This document shows positions 56,247-64,000 of a stretch of DNA of 64,000 nucleotides, piece by piece; position 1 is the stretch's first letter, and each line of letters begins with the position of its first letter. This DNA comes from Aquimarina rhabdastrellae (lineage in GTDB: Bacteria > Bacteroidota > Bacteroidia > Flavobacteriales > Flavobacteriaceae). The position numbers and the translations under genes were made by a program. The stretch covers positions 62,001 through 126,000 of the forward strand of contig CANDNT010000005.1 of NCBI GenBank assembly GCA_947387485.1. The letters run 5' to 3'. The notes under the pieces are model-generated. The model did not search any database, was not told the origin of the DNA, and worked only from the letters and a program-made list of their open reading frames with translations.

Positions 56247-56534
56247 ATGGAGTTGGAAGCAAAAGAAATAGAGGCACAGATCTATAACCATCAAGAATGG
56301 GTAGAAGAAGTAGTGCCTGATATATTGAAAAATAAGTATGAAGAAAAACTAAAGAAAGCAGGGTTTACCATTATTAAATTTGATGAATATTACTTTCCAG
56401 AAAAAGGATATACTTGTTTTTGGCTATTAGCCGAAAGTCATTTGGCAATACATACATTTCCTGAAGCACAAAAATCTTATATCGAATTAAGCAGCTGTAA
56501 TGAACAAAAGTTAAAAGACTTTATAAAGCAATAA
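56247..56534 (+). CDS. speD: S-adenosylmethionine decarboxylase proenzyme, short form
   Basis: A 95-residue AdoMet decarboxylase, which makes the decarboxylated AdoMet that the preceding enzyme needs. The autocleavage site is Glu63-Ser64 (AESHLAIHTFPE); Ser64 would become the pyruvoyl group, with His69 and Cys84 (SSC) as the helper residues seen in bacterial class 1B enzymes. It is about 25-30 residues shorter than the usual form, losing the C-terminal tail after the Cys. It is 12 nt downstream of the aminopropyltransferase gene and is the last gene of the operon. Confidence 0.9.
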   Translation: MELEAKEIEAQIYNHQEWVEEVVPDILKNKYEEKLKKAGFTIIKFDEYYFPEKGYTCFWLLAESHLAIHTFPEAQKSYIELSSCNEQKLKDFIKQ

Positions 56535-56537
56535 AAA

Positions 56538-57032
56538 TTATTTCTTTCCCAATTCTATTACTTCAAGATTTTCAATTTTTCCTTTATCAAGTGTAAATCT
56601 AAGCATGGTTCTAACCTTGTGAAAACCGTGTGTTCCTGCAGCACCAGGATTAAGGTGAATTAACCCTAATTTGTGATCAGGAATGACTTTAAGAATATGA
56701 GAATGTCCACAAATAAATAATTTAGGAGGATTAGCCCTAATTTCATCACGAGTATTTACATTGTATTTAGGAGGATAACCTCCTATATGAGTAATCCATA
56801 CAGAAACACCTTCACAAACAAAACGTTGATGTAGTGGAAATGAAGCTCTAGCTACATGATCATCAATATTTCCATAAACAGCACGTAGTGGTTTTAATTC
56901 TTGAATACGATCAGTAACAGATAAATCTCCTATGTCACCAGCATGCCATACTTCGTCTGCTTCTTGTACATAATGTAGTATACGATCATCTATATAGCTA
57001 TGTGTGTCACTAAGTAATAGGATTTTTTTCAC
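56538..57032 (-). CDS. YfcE/Vps29-like metallophosphoesterase
   Basis: A 164-residue calcineurin-like phosphodiesterase. Metal ligands sit in SDTHS (8-12), HAGDIGD, YGNIDDH, ITHIGG and CGHSHI, the full five-motif set of the YfcE/MJ0936 family, which hydrolyse phosphodiesters in vitro with unknown natural substrates. It is convergent with the polyamine operon, with 3 nt between stops, and divergent from truA. Confidence 0.93.
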   Translation of the reverse strand: MKKILLLSDTHSYIDDRILHYVQEADEVWHAGDIGDLSVTDRIQELKPLRAVYGNIDDHVARASFPLHQRFVCEGVSVWITHIGGYPPKYNVNTRDEIRANPPKLFICGHSHILKVIPDHKLGLIHLNPGAAGTHGFHKVRTMLRFTLDKGKIENLEVIELGKK

Positions 57033-57127
57033 GATAAAAAATAATAATTAAGAGTACTATTAATAGTGTCGATAACGATATAAATAAACAATAAAAAAAG
57101 TGTAAATAAATAATGCTTAATTAACCC

Positions 57128-57135
57128 TATCTTTG
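57128..57135 (+). promoter_or_regulatory. -7 element of truA
   Basis: TATCTTTG, an exact TAnnTTTG match, 32 nt before the truA start at 57168. The -33 position lacks a clear TTG. Confidence 0.6.
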
Positions 57136-57167
57136 TACTCGATTTTGAGCAAAAATACCATATTAGA

Positions 57168-57926
57168 TTGAGATATTTTATAGAACTTTCATATAATGGA
57201 ACGCCTTATCATGGATGGCAAATTCAACCCAATGCGATCTCTGTTCAAGAAGTTATTGAAAAAGCGTTAGGTACATTATTGAGAACCACAATGACTATTG
57301 TTGGTGCTGGGCGAACAGATACAGGAGTGCATGCTAAACAGATTATGGCTCATTTTGATGTAGCACAAGAATTAGACGAAGCACAAATGAGGTATAAACT
57401 AAATTCTATACTACCTCCAGCAATAGCAATTCATAAAGTATATCGAGTACAAGATGAGGCACATGCACGTTTTGATGCTACGAGTAGAGCTTATGAGTAT
57501 CATATTACATTAGCAAAGAATCCTTTCTTGACAGAGAGTGCATATTATATGAAAAGAGCAAGCTTAGATATCTCAAAGATGAATGAAGCTGCTAAATTGT
57601 TGTTAAACTATACCAATTTTAAATGCTTTAGTAAATCAAAAACAGATGTAAAAACGTATAATTGTACTATCACAGAAGCTTATTGGGAGCAACGTGGAGA
57701 TCATTTGGTTTTTACTATAGCGGCCAATCGTTTTTTGCGTAATATGGTAAGAGCTGTAGTAGGAACGTTACTCGAAGTGGGGCAAGGAAAAATGGCTGTC
57801 GAAGAAATTCACGAAGTAATCAAAAGTGAAGATAGAGGTAAAGCAGGATGCTCTGTACCTGCACATGGATTATATTTAATAAAAGTGGATTATCCACAAT
57901 CAATACGATACAACATAAATGGCTGA
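57168..57926 (+). CDS. truA: tRNA pseudouridine(38-40) synthase TruA
   Basis: TruA (252 aa) makes pseudouridine at positions 38, 39 and 40 of the tRNA anticodon arm. The start codon is TTG at 57168: the family begins MRYFIELSYNGT, and no ATG lies nearby. The catalytic Asp51 is in GAGRTDTGVHA; FDATSRAYEYHI, NFKCFSKSKTDVKTYNC, NRFLRNMVRAVVGTLLEVG are conserved. Its end overlaps the ABC-transporter start by 8 nt. Confidence 0.97.
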   Translation: MRYFIELSYNGTPYHGWQIQPNAISVQEVIEKALGTLLRTTMTIVGAGRTDTGVHAKQIMAHFDVAQELDEAQMRYKLNSILPPAIAIHKVYRVQDEAHARFDATSRAYEYHITLAKNPFLTESAYYMKRASLDISKMNEAAKLLLNYTNFKCFSKSKTDVKTYNCTITEAYWEQRGDHLVFTIAANRFLRNMVRAVVGTLLEVGQGKMAVEEIHEVIKSEDRGKAGCSVPAHGLYLIKVDYPQSIRYNING

Positions 57927-59691
57927 AAAAAGCAGAAGTGCATTTGATTTTAAATTATTTAGAAGACTGATTGGATATGCTAATGTATATCGATTAACTT
58001 TTTATTTTGTTGCCATAGGAGCAATATTATTATCTGCTTTTGGAGTACTTAGACCATACCTGTTACAACAAGCGATAGATAAAACTATAGTAGTAAAAGA
58101 TGGATCACAATTGAGCTTTTACATCATTTTAATGATAAGTGCATTAATGATAGAAGTGATTGTTCAGTTCTTATTTATTTATAATGCAAACAAGTTAGGA
58201 CAAGATGTAATACGTGATATACGTGTTAAGCTTTTTGATCATATGTTGGCTTTTAGAATGAAGTATTACGATACTTCTGCAGTAGGTAGGTTAGTAACAA
58301 GAGCTGTAAGTGATATAGAAACTATAGCAAGTATTTTTAGTCAAGGGTTGTTTATGATTATAAGCGATTTACTAAAAATGGTAGTCATCTTAGGATTCAT
58401 GTTATATCAAAGTTGGCAGTTGACGTTATTGGTTTTTGTAGTATTACCATTAGTATTATATGCAACGAGAGTATTTCAGAAAAAGATGAAAGCTGCTTTT
58501 GAAGAAGTTCGAACTCAAGTTTCTAACCTCAATTCTTTTGTTCAAGAACGTATAACTGGAATGAAAATCGTTCAGCTATTTACAAGAGAAGATTCAGAGT
58601 ATGAAAAATTTAAGGCAATTAATGACAAACATAAAAAAGGATGGATAAAAACTGTATGGTATAACTCTATCTTTTTTCCTATAGCCGAGATGTCTAGTTC
58701 GATAACTATAGGATTAGTAGTGTGGTTTGGAGGATTGCAAGCAGCACAAGGAGACGGAGTTACTCTAGGAACCGTGATTGCTTTTATTGAATTGTCACAA
58801 ATGCTATTTAGACCATTAAGACAAATAGCAGATAAGTTTAATACATTACAAATGGGAATGATTGCTGCAGGTCGTGTATTTGATGTATTAGATACCGAAT
58901 CTAGAATTGAAGATAAAGGAGAAACTATACTACAACAAATTGATGGGGCTATTGGTTTTGAAAATGTGAGATTTGGCTATAAAGATGATGAAGAGGTACT
59001 TAAAGGAATTTCATTTAATGTAGAAAAAGGACAAACAGTAGCAATAGTAGGAGCTACAGGAGCAGGGAAATCTACTATTATTAATTTATTAAATCGCTTT
59101 TACGAAATTAATAGTGGAGTTATTACTATTGATAATACAGATATTAAATCGATAAAATTAGCTTCGTTACGCAGTCATATAGCATTAGTACTTCAAGATG
59201 TATTTTTATTTGCAGATACGATTTTTAATAATATTACATTAAAGAAATCAGAGATCACTGAAGCACAGGTGCGCAAAGCAGCCAAAGATATCGGGATACA
59301 TGATTTTATTATGAGCCTTCCTGGAGGATATCAATATAATGTAAAAGAAAGAGGTGCTATGTTATCTTCTGGACAACGACAATTGATTTCATTCTTGAGA
59401 GCTTATGTAACCAATCCTAGTATCTTAATTCTTGATGAAGCAACATCTTCAGTAGATTCACATAGTGAGCAATTAATTCAAAAAGCTACAGATAAAATAA
59501 CTGAAGGAAGAACTTCTATTGTCATAGCACACCGTCTAGCAACAATAAAACAAGCAGATCGTATTATTGTGATGGATCAAGGTCAAATAGTAGAACAAGG
59601 AAACCATCAAGAACTACTTAAGCTTCAAAATGGGTACTATAAAAACTTATACGAAGTACAGTTTGCTAGTGTCGAAAATATAGATCGATAA
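57919..59691 (+). CDS. MsbA-type ABC transporter, fused permease and ATPase
   Basis: A 590-residue half-transporter, active as a homodimer. The N-terminal six-helix type IV exporter domain (about 20-320) precedes the ATPase: Walker A GATGAGKST, Q-loop LQDVFLFADT, signature LSSGQRQ, Walker B ILILDEATSSVD and H-loop IAHRL. The signature starts LSSGQ instead of LSGGQ, a tolerated change. Similar proteins export lipids, drugs or peptides; no substrate clue lies nearby except truA, with which it overlaps by 8 nt. Both genes often travel together in Flavobacteria. Confidence 0.95.
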   Translation: MAEKSRSAFDFKLFRRLIGYANVYRLTFYFVAIGAILLSAFGVLRPYLLQQAIDKTIVVKDGSQLSFYIILMISALMIEVIVQFLFIYNANKLGQDVIRDIRVKLFDHMLAFRMKYYDTSAVGRLVTRAVSDIETIASIFSQGLFMIISDLLKMVVILGFMLYQSWQLTLLVFVVLPLVLYATRVFQKKMKAAFEEVRTQVSNLNSFVQERITGMKIVQLFTREDSEYEKFKAINDKHKKGWIKTVWYNSIFFPIAEMSSSITIGLVVWFGGLQAAQGDGVTLGTVIAFIELSQMLFRPLRQIADKFNTLQMGMIAAGRVFDVLDTESRIEDKGETILQQIDGAIGFENVRFGYKDDEEVLKGISFNVEKGQTVAIVGATGAGKSTIINLLNRFYEINSGVITIDNTDIKSIKLASLRSHIALVLQDVFLFADTIFNNITLKKSEITEAQVRKAAKDIGIHDFIMSLPGGYQYNVKERGAMLSSGQRQLISFLRAYVTNPSILILDEATSSVDSHSEQLIQKATDKITEGRTSIVIAHRLATIKQADRIIVMDQGQIVEQGNHQELLKLQNGYYKNLYEVQFASVENIDR

Positions 59692-59706
59692 AAAAAAGAC
59701 TCAGTT

Positions 59707-60495
59707 TTATTTAGTTGGAGTAGGAGGTAAGGTATCTGTAATAAACATTAGTATTGCTGCACCAATAGATGCTATGATAAATAAAAAGAGTAAAATGACT
59801 AAGAATAATAGTGTTTTTAGAATAATTTGTTTTGTAGATAATTTAAATAACCTTTTTAAAACATAGGAGTGGTAGATGATATATAAGAGTATTTGAGCAT
59901 ATAATGTAATTAACAATGAATTAAAACTTCCAGCAAAAATACCGAACGCACCTATCAAACTCAAAACAGAAGCTATATGAGAATAAGAATATAGATAAAT
60001 GATAATATGTTCTGTAAAATTATACTTTTTATAATTGTGAAAAACAACCATGGATATAAGCGCTAGAATAGGTATGGAAAGCGAAGATAACAATGCTTGA
60101 TAGTCTGAAGAGAAATTAAATACAGAGTTGTTAAATGTAGCATTAGGATCTCCTTCAGAGGATAACGGTGTAATAGAAAACTTCCTTAATACAAAAATAT
60201 AAAACCCAGCAATTGTTAATGATAGTGCAAAATAGCTAAAAGCGTTGAGGTATCGTTTTCTAAGTCCATTGATATATCCATCAATAACATTTTCTGGTGC
60301 AATCCATAAATCTCTAAAAGTTCTAAAAAAAGAATTATCGATATTAAAAAAACGTTCAATAGATTCATTTAATACCTTTTTTAAAGTAATACGTTCTGTA
60401 ATTATTTTTGCACCACAAGTACTACAATAATTATGATCAGAAGTTAAGTATTCATTACAATTTTTACAACGCTTAAAAGTAATAGGAGGAGACAT
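59707..60495 (-). CDS. DUF3667 domain membrane protein with zinc ribbon
   Basis: A 262-residue protein. The N-terminus has a zinc ribbon with cysteines 10, 13, 24 and 27 (CKNC and CSTCG). Then come a short amphipathic region and four to five transmembrane segments (about 85-105, 135-155, 165-185, 190-215 and 230-250). The segment FRTFRDLWIAPENVIDGYINGLRKRY is typical of DUF3667. Function unknown. Its first base is also the last base of the cdaA stop, so it is coupled to cdaA; whether it relates to c-di-AMP is not known. Confidence 0.88.
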   Translation of the reverse strand: MSPPITFKRCKNCNEYLTSDHNYCSTCGAKIITERITLKKVLNESIERFFNIDNSFFRTFRDLWIAPENVIDGYINGLRKRYLNAFSYFALSLTIAGFYIFVLRKFSITPLSSEGDPNATFNNSVFNFSSDYQALLSSLSIPILALISMVVFHNYKKYNFTEHIIIYLYSYSHIASVLSLIGAFGIFAGSFNSLLITLYAQILLYIIYHSYVLKRLFKLSTKQIILKTLLFLVILLFLFIIASIGAAILMFITDTLPPTPTK

Positions 60496-61271
60496 TATGA
60501 AAGATCTTGTTTTAGTTTTTCGATTAAATCATCAGAGGATTTATACATGACAAATTCTCCATTTTTGATATAAGAGATTTGTCCAGTTTCTTCACTTACT
60601 ACAAGAGCTAAGGCATCTGTTTTTTCTGTAATACCTATAGCAGCTCTATGACGTAATCCAAAACGCAAGGGGATAGCACGATCATTAGATACAGGTAGAA
60701 TAACTCTAGTAGCGACAATAGTATTATTTTCGATAACCATAGCGCCATCATGCAAGGTGCTATTTTTAAAAAAGATGCTTTCGATTATTGGTGAATTGAC
60801 CTTTATGTCCATAGAATCACCTGTAGTCTTTATAAAATCTAAAGGCGTATTGCGTTTAAGGATGATTAACGCTCCAGTATAAGTACTTCCCATAGTGAGA
60901 CAAGCTTGAATAATCGAGTTTACATCATAATCAATATCTTTAGGGATATCTCGCATCCATTTTAATTGACGTAAAAACTTGCGGCGTCTCCCAAAATTTG
61001 TAGAACCAATCATCAATAAGAACTTTCTGATTTCTTGTTGAAAAACGACGATAAGAGCAAACATTCCAACACCTATAAATTCGCCTAGCACACTACTCAG
61101 CATTTCCATAGCTAAGAATTGTGTCAATTTCCAGACGAGATAGATAATAACAATACCAATAAAAATATGGATAGCAGCAGTTCCTTTAACTAGTTTATAG
61201 ACATAGTACAGTAATACTGCTACTAATGTAATATCTAAAACATCTAATATTCTAAGGTTGATTAAATCCAA
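60495..61271 (-). CDS. cdaA: Diadenylate cyclase CdaA
   Basis: CdaA (258 aa) makes cyclic di-AMP from two ATP. Three transmembrane helices (about 14-30, 34-52 and 60-80) precede the DisA_N cyclase domain with the catalytic DGA at 175-177 (HDGAMVI) and RHR at 207-209 (GLRHRAAIG). The start codon is TTG at 61271, chosen because the family begins at this helix and no ATG is near; a promoter lies 19 nt upstream. The usual partner CdaR is not adjacent. folP lies upstream, as in many Bacteroidota. Confidence 0.95.
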   Translation of the reverse strand: MDLINLRILDVLDITLVAVLLYYVYKLVKGTAAIHIFIGIVIIYLVWKLTQFLAMEMLSSVLGEFIGVGMFALIVVFQQEIRKFLLMIGSTNFGRRRKFLRQLKWMRDIPKDIDYDVNSIIQACLTMGSTYTGALIILKRNTPLDFIKTTGDSMDIKVNSPIIESIFFKNSTLHDGAMVIENNTIVATRVILPVSNDRAIPLRFGLRHRAAIGITEKTDALALVVSEETGQISYIKNGEFVMYKSSDDLIEKLKQDLS

Positions 61272-61289
61272 ATGACAAGGTCTTTACTG

Positions 61290-61318
61290 TAAAAATAGAA
61301 AAATAAAAATACCTACAA
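61290..61318 (-). promoter_or_regulatory. Candidate promoter of cdaA
   Basis: On the minus strand TTG (61316-61318), 18-base spacer, TATTTTTA (61290-61297; one base off TAnnTTTG). It lies in the folP-cdaA gap and would give cdaA its own transcript. Confidence 0.5.
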
Positions 61319-61325
61319 CTTATGA

Positions 61326-62156
61326 TTATGCCTTTTGCATGGCAGCGATCAAAGAAATACATTCTATGGCTTCTTTTACATCATGAACTCTAAGAATAGA
61401 AGCACCTTTTAATAGCGCGATAGTGTTAAGAACACTGGTGCCATTTAAAGCTTCTTTAGGTGAAATAGCTAAGGTTTTATAAATCATAGATTTTCTAGAA
61501 ACACCAGCTAATACAGGAACATCTTGTATAGCCAATAGATCCATATCTTGAAGTAATTTAAAATTTTGATCAGTGTCCTTAGCAAAGCCAAAACCTGGAT
61601 CAATAATTAAGTCGTGAATACCTAGAGCCCTCGCTTGTGCAATTTTCTTTGAAAAATAAAACTGTATCTCTTTAATCATATTTTCATAAGAAGTAAGCGA
61701 TTTCATAGTTTGTGGCGTACCTCTCATATGCATCATTATGTAAGGTACATTATGTTGTGCCACTATAGCCATCATTTGAGAATCTAGAGAACCAGCAGAA
61801 ATATCATTAATCAAAGCAGCACCAACTTGAATACATTCATGAGCTACGTCACTTCTAAACGTATCTATAGACACAATAGCTTCGGGAAAAGAACTAAGGA
61901 TTTTGGTTAAAATTGGTAAGATTCTCTTTTTCTCTTCATCAATAGAGATATCTTGAGCTCCTGGTCTAGATGAATAAGCACCTATATCTATAAAAGTAGC
62001 ACCATGAGAAATCATAGTTTCAACTTGATTCAATATTTGGATTTCATCCTTATATTTTCCGCCATCATAAAAAGAATCAGGAGTAAGATTTAAAACCCCC
62101 ATAACCTTGGGAGAAGAAATGTCTATAAGAGTTCCTTTACAATTTATAGTTTTCAT
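61326..62156 (-). CDS. folP: Dihydropteroate synthase
   Basis: FolP (276 aa) joins p-aminobenzoate to the pterin pyrophosphate in folate synthesis; it is the sulfonamide target. MGVLNLTPDSFYDGGKY, GATFIDIGAYSSRPGA, VSIDTFRSDVA, INDISAGSLD, YIMMHMRGTPQTM, DPGFGFAKD and AGVSRKSMIYK are all conserved. Two nt after the small membrane-protein gene; cdaA follows 54 nt downstream behind its own promoter. Confidence 0.98.
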   Translation of the reverse strand: MKTINCKGTLIDISSPKVMGVLNLTPDSFYDGGKYKDEIQILNQVETMISHGATFIDIGAYSSRPGAQDISIDEEKKRILPILTKILSSFPEAIVSIDTFRSDVAHECIQVGAALINDISAGSLDSQMMAIVAQHNVPYIMMHMRGTPQTMKSLTSYENMIKEIQFYFSKKIAQARALGIHDLIIDPGFGFAKDTDQNFKLLQDMDLLAIQDVPVLAGVSRKSMIYKTLAISPKEALNGTSVLNTIALLKGASILRVHDVKEAIECISLIAAMQKA

Positions 62157-62158
62157 AT

Positions 62159-62395
62159 TTAAAATCCTTTGATTTTATTATAACCAGTACGCAATAAAAA
62201 GAATGCACCAACCCAATAAGCGAGATAGAAGAATACTTTAGTAATACTTTTTGTAAAGAGATCACCATTAAAACGTCTAGAAAAGGCTTTCCCTATATCA
62301 GAAAAAGCATCTAATAGGCTAGGAAATAAAACGATATTTAATATGATAACAGCAATTCCTAAAATAAGGACTACAATCCCTGTTGTTTTATTCAT
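62159..62395 (-). CDS. Small membrane protein, 78 aa
   Basis: Unrecognised. It has two hydrophobic segments (about 5-27 and 55-74) separated by a basic stretch with KAFSRRFNGD. The size and spacing to folP (2 nt) suggest a genuine co-transcribed gene. Homologues in Flavobacteria that I recall are annotated only as hypothetical. It starts divergently from the DUF1599 gene. Confidence 0.75.
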   Translation of the reverse strand: MNKTTGIVVLILGIAVIILNIVLFPSLLDAFSDIGKAFSRRFNGDLFTKSITKVFFYLAYWVGAFFLLRTGYNKIKGF

Positions 62396-62455
62396 TGAAA
62401 TATATTAGTAGAATTAATAAAAATCATCGAAATTTACACAAAAATTAATTGATTC

Positions 62456-63004
62456 ATGCAAGATACTTCACAACAATACGATGCTATTGTAACAACATGT
62501 CGTGAACTGTATAGTAATAAAATGAAAGATTATGGAAGTGCTTGGCGAATATTGAGATTGCCATCGCTTACAGATCAGATATTTATAAAAGCACAGCGTA
62601 TTCGTAGCTTACAAGAGAATGAAATACGTAAAGTGGATGAAGGAGAACGATCAGAGTTTATAGGTATTGTAAATTACAGTATCATGGCTCTAATTCAGTT
62701 AGAAAAAGGTGTTGTAGATCAACCAGATATTGACGTCGAAGAAGCAGTAGCGTTGTATGACAAACATATTGGTATTACCAAAGAGTTAATGATGAAAAAA
62801 AATCACGATTATGGCGAAGCGTGGCGTGATATGAGAATTAGCTCTCTTACAGATTTGATTTTACAAAAGCTTTTAAGAGTTAAACAAATAGAAGATAACA
62901 AAGGGAAAACTTTGGTGAGTGAAGGAATAGATGCAAATTATCAAGACATGATAAACTATGCCATATTTGCATTAATTAAAATGGGAGAAGCAGAAATAGC
63001 ATAA
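62456..63004 (+). CDS. DUF1599 protein (tandem duplicated domain)
   Basis: A 182-residue soluble protein made of two copies of the same domain, about 1-90 and 95-182. Each copy has a DYG-x-AW motif (KDYGSAWRILRLPSLTDQI and HDYGEAWRDMRISSLTDLI) and a matching NYSIMALIQL/NYAIFALIKM end. DUF1599 has been classed as a nucleotide-modification-associated domain, likely helical and of the MazG-like type, but no activity is shown. It is followed 100 nt later by the BT_3928 gene, as in related genomes. Confidence 0.9.
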   Translation: MQDTSQQYDAIVTTCRELYSNKMKDYGSAWRILRLPSLTDQIFIKAQRIRSLQENEIRKVDEGERSEFIGIVNYSIMALIQLEKGVVDQPDIDVEEAVALYDKHIGITKELMMKKNHDYGEAWRDMRISSLTDLILQKLLRVKQIEDNKGKTLVSEGIDANYQDMINYAIFALIKMGEAEIA

Positions 63005-63104
63005 AACTTCGTCCACTAAAAAAATGTTAAAACTAACTTCAATGGAGAAAAAAGAAAGTTTCTTCTTGTAAATTGTCACCATTACCATAAAAATTGATAA
63101 GAAA

Positions 63105-64000
63105 ATGAAAGTATTAGTTGGATTTTCAAGAATCTTTGTAGGAATATTATTCTTGATTTCAGGATTTATAAAACTTAATGACCCACTAGGGTTCTCTTAT
63201 AAACTTCAAGAATATTTTAGTGAAGGAGTTTTAAATCTTGAATTTTTAATTCCTTTTGCATTATTACTTTCAGTTTTTATTGTGGTATTTGAGGTTATAG
63301 TAGGGATTATGCTGTTGATAGGATATTTGCCTAAATTTACAGTATGGTCATTGCTACTCATGATAGGATTCTTTACCTTTTTGACGTTCTATTCGGCTTA
63401 TTTTAATAAAGTAACAGATTGTGGATGTTTTGGTGATGCTATGCCATTAACACCTTGGCAGTCATTTACCAAAGATGTTATTTTATTGATTTTTATTTTA
63501 ATCCTTTTTGTAGGAAGAAAATATATTAATCCTATTTTTCCTGTAACATCACATAAGTGGATCATCTTTGTAAGCTTTTCGGCATGTTTAGCTTTTGCTT
63601 ATCATGTATTGATGCATTTACCAGCAATAGATTTTAGAGCATATAAAGAAGGCGTTAATATTAATGAAGGAATGCAGGTGCCAGAAGGAGCACCAGAGGC
63701 TAAGTTTGAATACCAATGGAAATTTGAACTTAACGGAGAAGAAGAAATAATTACAACTACAGGAGATTATCCTAAAGTATCGGCAGATTTTAACTTTATT
63801 AGCGTTGAGACTAAAATGTTAGAAGAAGGATACATTCCGCCAATTCATGATTTTGCAATAGAAAAAGATAATGTAGATCATACAGCAGACTTCTTAAAAA
63901 AAGATAAATTAATCATGTTGATTATGTATAATTTATCTAAGTCAGAAATAGAAGGATTACAAGGACTGTCTGATGTGGTTAATAAAGCAAAAGCAAATGG
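63105..64000 (+). CDS. BT_3928 family (DoxX/MauE-like) membrane protein, 3' end outside the window
   Basis: The frame from 63105 runs 298 codons off the right edge. Four transmembrane helices in the first 150 residues (about 5-25, 45-75, 80-100 and 115-135) surround the motif DCGCFGDAMPLTP, a CxC pair typical of the family and of MauE-like proteins that handle thiol-disulfide chemistry. A fifth hydrophobic segment (about 145-165) leads to an extracytoplasmic domain. In full-length members this continues further than shown. The role is unknown. Confidence 0.85.
   Translation, partial: MKVLVGFSRIFVGILFLISGFIKLNDPLGFSYKLQEYFSEGVLNLEFLIPFALLLSVFIVVFEVIVGIMLLIGYLPKFTVWSLLLMIGFFTFLTFYSAYFNKVTDCGCFGDAMPLTPWQSFTKDVILLIFILILFVGRKYINPIFPVTSHKWIIFVSFSACLAFAYHVLMHLPAIDFRAYKEGVNINEGMQVPEGAPEAKFEYQWKFELNGEEEIITTTGDYPKVSADFNFISVETKMLEEGYIPPIHDFAIEKDNVDHTADFLKKDKLIMLIMYNLSKSEIEGLQGLSDVVNKAKAN

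Overview
This is an AT-rich, gene-dense stretch of a Bacteroidota chromosome, almost certainly from a marine-type member of the Flavobacteriaceae (an Aquimarina-like genus is my guess, not something I can prove). The signs are TTG/TTTG-N17-21-TAnnTTTG promoters (the Bacteroidota sigma factor consensus), almost no Shine-Dalgarno sequences, a SusC/SusD pair, families typical of Bacteroidota (DUF7033, DUF5723, DUF4293, DUF3667, DUF1599, BT_3928), and a Rho factor with a long disordered insertion. I see no rRNA, tRNA, CRISPR array, insertion sequence or prophage.

Layout. 1-9.5 kb: housekeeping and envelope genes (DUF1569 fragment, RadC, a DUF7033 protein, YjjG-like phosphatase, a lipoprotein/DUF5723 operon, RarA, a rhomboid protease, RlmB). 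9.6-16.6 kb (minus strand): a SusC/SusD outer-membrane uptake operon followed by two tandem paralogous lipoproteins. 16.9-18.6 kb: a small Omp85-like outer membrane protein. 18.7-35.8 kb: the complete str-S10-spc-alpha ribosomal protein cluster (rpsL to rplQ, with fusA, secY, infA and rpoA), including rpmD and rpmJ. It opens with a strong promoter at 18671-18701 and closes with a terminator at 35794-35830. Three internal gaps (before rplC, rpsH and rpsD) hold hairpins that look like regulatory leaders. 35.9-47 kb: central metabolism and translation (carA, eno, gltA, arginase, ctlX, an Rrf2 regulator, argS, ffh, folD). 47.5-51.6 kb (minus): an SH3-domain envelope protein with a long leader, lipoprotein MsrA, and Rho. 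51.8-56.5 kb: DUF4293, then a five-gene operon DUF4178 - lipoprotein - DUF350 - membrane spermidine-synthase-like protein - minimal AdoMet decarboxylase. 56.5-64 kb: phosphodiesterase, truA, an ABC exporter, DUF3667, cdaA, folP, DUF1599 and a truncated BT_3928-family gene.

How the genes work together. The ribosomal cluster makes the translation and secretion core. Arginase and CtlX both yield ornithine (from arginine and from citrulline), next to a probable Fe-S Rrf2 regulator. The most interesting unit is the five-gene polyamine/membrane operon at 52357-56534. It encodes decarboxylated-AdoMet production and an aminopropyl transferase fused to a membrane domain, together with DUF350 and DUF4178 proteins and a Ser/Arg-rich lipoprotein. 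It resembles the E. coli yjf gene group in outline but has no PspA or ATP-grasp ligase nearby, and its product and role are unknown. Promoter, leader and terminator calls come from reading motifs and base pairing by eye, without folding or alignment software.
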